Source: Bradyrhizobium septentrionale (GTDB taxonomy: Bacteria > Pseudomonadota > Alphaproteobacteria > Rhizobiales > Xanthobacteraceae). Taken from it: a stretch of DNA of 64,000 bases. The stretch is taken from the NCBI RefSeq assembly GCF_011516645.4, contig NZ_CP088285.1, positions 2,312,501 through 2,376,500 on the forward strand, written 5' to 3'. The first letter of the stretch is position 1. Every line of letters begins with the position of its first letter. The notes below the pieces were generated by a model. That model saw only the letters and a program-made list of their open reading frames with translations. It was not told the origin of the DNA and searched no databases. This document shows positions 59,263-64,000 of the stretch, piece by piece. Made by a program: the position numbers and the translations under genes.

Positions 59263-62200
59263 ATGACGACCATACCCGCCTATACAATCGGTGGTTTAAC
59301 CCGTCCCGAACTCCATCTTGATCCGAGCGGCAATATCATCCTGGATCCGGCCGCGCAGGCATTCGTCGATGCGTATGGTCTGCAATACCTTTATCTCGGC
59401 TGCCCTCCCGGCACACCCTTTCCGCCGATCCACGGCTTCCTGTCGGCGCCGACCGACACCAATTCCGGCGCCAACACGGTCGTTGAAGGCGCCGCCGTCA
59501 ACAGCTCGGTCAACATCACCGCACATTCCGACAGCCTGATCGGCCTCCCGGTCACCTATTCGCTGACGTCCGATTCCTCGCATGGCGGCTTCAAGATCGA
59601 TGCCAATACCGGTGTGGTGACGATCGCCGACCCCACCAAGGTCGATTTCGAGAGCTCCGGCGGCAGCTATGTCGTAAATGTGCAGGCGACCGACGGCATC
59701 TTCGTCTCGTCGCAGAGCTTCACGATCGCGGTCAGCAATGCGCCGCCCTCGACACCGACCGACAGCAACGCCACCGCCAACGCCGTCAACGAAGGCGCCG
59801 CCGTCAACACACTGGTCGGCATCACCGCAGCGGCGGCCGACGTTAATGGCCCCGGCGTCACCTATTCGCTGACGGCGGACACCTCCAACGGCGGCTTCAA
59901 GATCGATCCCAACACCGGCGTCGTCAGCGTTGCCAATTCCGGCAAGATCGACTTCGAAACCGCGCCGGGTCACGCCTACAGCATCACGGTGCAGGCCAGC
60001 GATGGCCATGGCGGCGTCAGCTTGCAGACCTTCACCATCAACGTCAACGACCTGCCGGTCTCCACGCCGGTCGACGTCAATGCCGCCGCCAATGCCGTCG
60101 TCGAGGGCGCCGCCGCCAACACGCTGGTCGGCGTTACCGCCTCCGCGGTCGATCCGAACGGCCCCGCAACCACCTACTCGCTGACCGGAGACACCTCCGG
60201 CGGCGGCTTCAAGATCGACGCGAGCACCGGCGTCGTCACGGTCGCCGATCCCACCAAGCTCGATTTCGAGAGCAGCGCGCCCGGCCACGCCTACACCATC
60301 ACCGTGCACGCGACGGCCGGCGCGACCTCGTCGACGCAGACCTTCACCATCAACGTCACCGACGCTCCGCCGTCCGCCCCCACCGACACCGACGCCACCG
60401 CCAACTCGGTCACCGAGGGCGCGGCTGCGGGCACCGTCGTCGGCGTCACGGCGCACGCGACCGACATCAACGGCGGAGCCGTGACCTATTCGCTGGTCGG
60501 CGACACCTCAGGCGGCGGCTTCACCGTCAATGCGGCGACCGGCGTCGTCACCGTCGCCGATCCGACCAAGCTCGATTTCGAAACCTCGCACGGCAGCTAC
60601 ACCATCACCGCGCAGGCCAGCGACGGCACGCTGTCGAGCACGCAGACCTTCACCGTCAACGTCACCGACGTGGCGCCGTCGACCCCGGTCGACAGCAATG
60701 CCGCCGCCAACGCCGTCGTCGAAGGCGCGGCCGTGGGCTCCACGGTCGGCATCACCGCGTCCTCGACCGACGTCAACGGTCCCGGCGTGACCTATTCGCT
60801 GACCGGCGACACCTCCGGCGGCGGCTTCACCATCGATTCCCACACCGGTGTCATCACCGTCGCCGATCCCACCAAGATCGACTACGAAAGCGCTCCCGGC
60901 CACGCCTACACCGTCACCGCGCAGGCCAGCGACGGCACGCTGACGAATTCGCAGACCTTCACCATCGGCGTCAACGAAGCCCCGCCGTCGAGCCCGGTCG
61001 ACAGCGATGCCGCCGCCAATGCGGTTGCCGAAGGCGCCGCCGCCGGCACCGCGGTCGGCGTCACCGCATCGTCGACCGACGTCAACGGTCCGCCGGTGAC
61101 CTATGCGCTGATCGGCGACACCTCCGGCGGTGGCTTCACCATCAACGCAACGACGGGCGTCATCACCGTCGCCGATCCCACCAAGATCGATTACGAGAGC
61201 AGCGGCGCGGGCCATTCCTATACGGTGACCGCGCAAGCCAGCGACGGCACGACCGCGAGCTCGCAAACCTTTACGATCGGTGTCACCGACGTTGCGCCGT
61301 CGGCCCCCGTCGACAGCGACGTCGGCGCCAACAGCGTCGTCGAAGGCGCGGCCAACGGTTCGACCGTGGGCATCATCGCGTCGGCGATCGACATCAACGG
61401 CCCGGCCGTGACCTATTCGCTCACCGGCGACACTTCCGGCGGCGGCTTCACCATCAATGCCGCGACCGGTGTCATCACCGTCGCCGACAGCAGCAAGATC
61501 GACTACGAGACCGCGGCGGGGCATGCCTACACCGTCACCGCGACGGCCAGCGACGGCACGCTGACGAATTCGCAAACCTTCACCATCGCCGTCAACGACG
61601 TCGCGCCGTCAGCCCCGGTCGACGGCGATGCCGCGGGCAACAACGTCGTCGAAGGCGCCGCCGCCGGCACCGCCGTGGGCGTCACCGCGTCGTCGACCGA
61701 CGTCAACGGCCCGGCCGTGACCTATTCGCTGACCGGCGACACCTCCGGCGGCGGCTTCACCATCAACGCCACCACTGGCGTCATCACCGTCGCCGACCCG
61801 ACCAAGCTCGATTACGAAAGTGCGCCCGGCCACGCCTATACAGTGACTGCGCAGGCCAGCGACGGCACGCTCACGAACTTGCAGACCTTCACCATCGCCG
61901 TCAACGACGCCCCGCCGTCGGCCCCGGTCGATGCCGACGCCGGTGCCAATTCGATCACCGAAGGCGCGGCCAACGGCTCAACCGTCGGCATCACCGCGTC
62001 GTCGACCGACGTCAACGGCCCGGCGGTGACCTATTCGCTGATCGGCGACACCTCTGGTGGCGGCTTCACCATCAACGCGACGACCGGCGTCATCACTGTC
62101 GCCGATTCCACCAAGATCGATTTCGAAAGCTCGGGCGGCAGCTACACCGTCGTTGCCCAGTCCAGCGACGGGACGCTGGCGAACTCGCAAACCTTCACCA

Positions 62201-64000
62201 TCGCCGTCACCGATGTCGCGCCATCGACCCCGATCGATAGCGACGCCGGCGTCAACCGGGTCGCGATCGGCGCACCGGCCGGCTCGGGAACCGGCGTGAC
62301 CGCATCCTCGACCGACGTCAACGGTCCCGCCGTGACCTATTCGCTGGTCGGCGACACCTCCGGCGGCGCCTTCACCATCAACGCGGCCACTGGCAAGGTC
62401 ACGGTCGCCGATCCTACCAAGATCAACATTGCTGATCCGTCTTATGACGTCACGGTCGATGCCAGCGACGGCACCTTGCACAACCAGCAGACCTTCACCA
62501 TCGCGGTCGTCGTCGACCAGGCACCGGTCGTCACCGCCGGCCACACGCTGAACTACACCGAGAACCAGGCCGCGACCGCGATCGATTCGGCGATCACCGT
62601 CACCGACGGCGACGACGCCAATCTGGTGTCCGCGACGGTGCAGATCACCGGCGGCTACGTCAACGGCGAGGACGTGCTCGCCTTCGCCAACACTGCCACC
62701 ATCACCGGCACGTTCAATGCCGCGACCGGAACGCTGACGCTGACCGGCACCGACACGGTCGCCAACTATCAGGCCGCGCTGGCCGCGGTGACCTATCACA
62801 ACACCAGCGACAACCCGTCGGGCGCGGCGCGCACCGTCACGATAACAGCCAATGACGGCACGCTCGACAGCAGCCCGGTGACCGACACCATCAACGTCAC
62901 CCCGGTCAACGACCCGCCCGTTGTGGTCGCCGGCCATACGCTGAACTACACCGAGAACCAGGCCGCGACCGCGTTCGACCCGGCGATCACCGTGTCCGAT
63001 GTCGACAACACCACGCTGGCCAGCGCGACCGTGCAGATTACCGGCAACTACGCCAACGGCCAGGATGTCCTCGCCTTCACCACCCAGAACGGCATCACCG
63101 GCTCGTTCAATGCGGGAACCGGCTTGCTGACGCTGACAGGCACAGCGACGGTTGCCCAATATCAGGCGGCGCTCGCCTCGGTGACCTATCAGAACACCAG
63201 CGACAACCCGTCGGGCCTGGCGCGTACGGTCACCATCATCACCAATGACGGCTCCGCCAACTCGGCTGCGGTCACCGACACCATCAATGTCACCCCGGTC
63301 AACGATCCGCCGGTCACGACGGCCGGCGGCACGCTGAACTATACCGAGAACCAGGCCGCGTCCGTGATCGATGCGTCGGTCAACGTCTCCGACGTCGACA
63401 GCGCCAACATGTCGAGCGCGACGGTTGCCATCACCGGCGGCTTCGCCGCCGGCCAGGATGTGCTGGGCTTCGTCAACCAGAACGGCATCAGCGGATCGTA
63501 CAACTCCGCGACCGGCGTGCTGACGCTGACGGGCTCCTCCAGCGTCGCCAACTACAAGGCGGCGCTCGATTCCATCACCTATTTCAACTCGAGTGACAAC
63601 CCGTCCGGCGCTGATCGCACCGTCAGCTTCACGGTCAACGACGGCAGCGCCAACAGCAACACCTCGACCTCGACCATCCATGTCACGCCGGTCAATGACG
63701 CGCCTGTCGTGAGCTTCGGCGCCATCACCGGATTCTCCGAGCCGCCGAACGGCACGCCGGCTTCGAGCTCGACGCCGGTCACGATCACGCCAAACCTGAC
63801 GATCTCGGACGCCGAAGGCAACAACATCACCGATGCGACCTTCGTGCTGAACAATCTGAAGGCGTCGGACGCGCTCTCGATCGCAGGTCACGCCGGCACC
63901 AGCGGCGACATCGGCGGGATCCACTTCGACATCACCAGCACCGCCGGCACCGAAACGATCAGTTTCACCGGCACCGACACGCTGGCGCACTACAATGCGG
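59263..64000 (+). CDS. Giant cadherin/Ig-like repeat protein, N-terminal 1579 codons (runs off the window)
   Basis: The frame stays open from ATG 59263 (AGGAG 5 nt upstream) to the window end. There is no signal peptide: it begins MTTIPAYTIGGLTRPELHLD. From about residue 63, ten units of 102-104 residues repeat (PVDSNAAANAVVEGAA ... VTYSLTGDTSGGGFTI ... DYESAPGHAYTV ... QTFTI), as in cadherin-like surface proteins. From about residue 1087, three units of exactly 131 residues repeat (AGHTLNYTENQAA ... TVTITANDG ... INVTPVND), then a fourth divergent unit begins. Absence of a signal peptide with such repeats suggests a type I-secreted adhesin. The C-terminal secretion signal is outside the window. 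Confidence 0.9.
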   Translation, partial: MTTIPAYTIGGLTRPELHLDPSGNIILDPAAQAFVDAYGLQYLYLGCPPGTPFPPIHGFLSAPTDTNSGANTVVEGAAVNSSVNITAHSDSLIGLPVTYSLTSDSSHGGFKIDANTGVVTIADPTKVDFESSGGSYVVNVQATDGIFVSSQSFTIAVSNAPPSTPTDSNATANAVNEGAAVNTLVGITAAAADVNGPGVTYSLTADTSNGGFKIDPNTGVVSVANSGKIDFETAPGHAYSITVQASDGHGGVSLQTFTINVNDLPVSTPVDVNAAANAVVEGAAANTLVGVTASAVDPNGPATTYSLTGDTSGGGFKIDASTGVVTVADPTKLDFESSAPGHAYTITVHATAGATSSTQTFTINVTDAPPSAPTDTDATANSVTEGAAAGTVVGVTAHATDINGGAVTYSLVGDTSGGGFTVNAATGVVTVADPTKLDFETSHGSYTITAQASDGTLSSTQTFTVNVTDVAPSTPVDSNAAANAVVEGAAVGSTVGITASSTDVNGPGVTYSLTGDTSGGGFTIDSHTGVITVADPTKIDYESAPGHAYTVTAQASDGTLTNSQTFTIGVNEAPPSSPVDSDAAANAVAEGAAAGTAVGVTASSTDVNGPPVTYALIGDTSGGGFTINATTGVITVADPTKIDYESSGAGHSYTVTAQASDGTTASSQTFTIGVTDVAPSAPVDSDVGANSVVEGAANGSTVGIIASAIDINGPAVTYSLTGDTSGGGFTINAATGVITVADSSKIDYETAAGHAYTVTATASDGTLTNSQTFTIAVNDVAPSAPVDGDAAGNNVVEGAAAGTAVGVTASSTDVNGPAVTYSLTGDTSGGGFTINATTGVITVADPTKLDYESAPGHAYTVTAQASDGTLTNLQTFTIAVNDAPPSAPVDADAGANSITEGAANGSTVGITASSTDVNGPAVTYSLIGDTSGGGFTINATTGVITVADSTKIDFESSGGSYTVVAQSSDGTLANSQTFTIAVTDVAPSTPIDSDAGVNRVAIGAPAGSGTGVTASSTDVNGPAVTYSLVGDTSGGAFTINAATGKVTVADPTKINIADPSYDVTVDASDGTLHNQQTFTIAVVVDQAPVVTAGHTLNYTENQAATAIDSAITVTDGDDANLVSATVQITGGYVNGEDVLAFANTATITGTFNAATGTLTLTGTDTVANYQAALAAVTYHNTSDNPSGAARTVTITANDGTLDSSPVTDTINVTPVNDPPVVVAGHTLNYTENQAATAFDPAITVSDVDNTTLASATVQITGNYANGQDVLAFTTQNGITGSFNAGTGLLTLTGTATVAQYQAALASVTYQNTSDNPSGLARTVTIITNDGSANSAAVTDTINVTPVNDPPVTTAGGTLNYTENQAASVIDASVNVSDVDSANMSSATVAITGGFAAGQDVLGFVNQNGISGSYNSATGVLTLTGSSSVANYKAALDSITYFNSSDNPSGADRTVSFTVNDGSANSNTSTSTIHVTPVNDAPVVSFGAITGFSEPPNGTPASSSTPVTITPNLTISDAEGNNITDATFVLNNLKASDALSIAGHAGTSGDIGGIHFDITSTAGTETISFTGTDTLAHYNA
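59449..62520 (+). repeat. Ten tandem cadherin-like units of 306-312 bp
   Basis: Unit starts (Pro codon of the PVDSN-type motif) are at 59449, 59755, 60067, 60379, 60685, 60994, 61306, 61615, 61924 and 62230. Units 5-9 are the most alike at DNA level; unit 10 is degenerate and about 15 bp shorter. Very similar stretches within units (such as acctccggcggcggcttcac) would allow recombination between units. Confidence 0.85.
62521..63699 (+). repeat. Three tandem units of exactly 393 bp
   Basis: Unit starts are 62521, 62914 and 63307, with the next related unit starting at 63700. Each encodes 131 residues with TLNYTENQAA near its start, LTLTG in the second half, SDNPSG then RTVTI near the end and VNDPPV at the boundary. 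The exact equal length of three neighbours suggests recent duplication or strong size constraint. Confidence 0.85.

Noticed and set aside
58920..59273. 117-codon reverse frame in the intergenic interval
   Set aside because: Cys- and Arg-rich without a recognised fold or ribosome binding site; overlaps the hairpins and start of the repeat protein.
61978..63990. 670-codon reverse-strand frame (and 59296-60456, 60508-61575), Gly/Arg/Asp-rich
   Set aside because: All are antisense to the giant cadherin-like repeat gene. They look repetitive because the forward gene is repetitive, and lack ribosome binding sites.

Overview
The window reads as a chromosomal segment of a high-GC alphaproteobacterium, most like Bradyrhizobium or Rhodopseudomonas (Nitrobacteraceae). 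This rests on strong GC bias at third codon positions, the gene families present, and several families of palindromic intergenic repeats that I recognise from that group. This is judged by eye, not by a database search. No rRNA, tRNA, CRISPR array or phage was seen.

Layout, left to right. 1-3.1 kb: the start of an anchored protein, then an NCS1 nucleobase permease gene split by an IS481-type element. 3.4-9.8 kb: the helicase HrpB, an acyltransferase-3 membrane protein, an ECF sigma factor, and a CcdA-like plus thioredoxin-like pair. 10-12.5 kb: a cyanide-insensitive-type cytochrome bd oxidase with a tiny third subunit. 12.7-23.7 kb: an L,D-transpeptidase, an amino-acid binding protein, a pair of acyl-CoA dehydrogenases, small enzymes, two MFS transporters, an orphan HicB-like regulator and two methyltransferases. 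24.1-30.3 kb: a thiosulfate-oxidation cluster (soxX-Y-Z-A-K-B, a DsrE-like protein and a persulfide dioxygenase-rhodanese) with no soxCD in the window. 30.5-35.8 kb: a vitamin B12 locus, with btuCDF divergent from a cobalamin riboswitch and a btuB-type receptor. 36-47 kb: an ATP-grasp protein, MFS transporters, a CYTH-CHAD protein, a MarR/ClC divergent pair and an amidohydrolase. 47-52.5 kb: a signal-peptide-bearing methyltransferase, an Att-like ABC transporter with a CrtC/AttH lipocalin-like protein, and a MAPEG protein. 52.6-58.5 kb: a branched-chain-amino-acid-type binding protein and an RND efflux pump whose adaptor gene carries an in-frame amber stop. 59.3 kb to the end: the first 1579 codons of a giant repeat protein with two repeat types and no signal peptide, probably secreted by a type I system.

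The most distinctive signals are these. Mobile palindromic repeats have entered coding sequence in three genes: inside HrpB, in the signal-peptide n-region of SoxA, and at the C-terminus of the ATP-grasp protein. The sox cluster is incomplete and linked to persulfide oxidation. The RND adaptor has a clean nonsense mutation. A near-ideal promoter overlaps a palindrome in the hicB/methyltransferase interval, and a 17-bp perfect palindrome overlaps a TATAAT box between marR and clc. The repeat protein contains three consecutive units of exactly 393 bp. I did not find a compact multi-gene cassette that I would call a wholly new defence or biosynthetic system.
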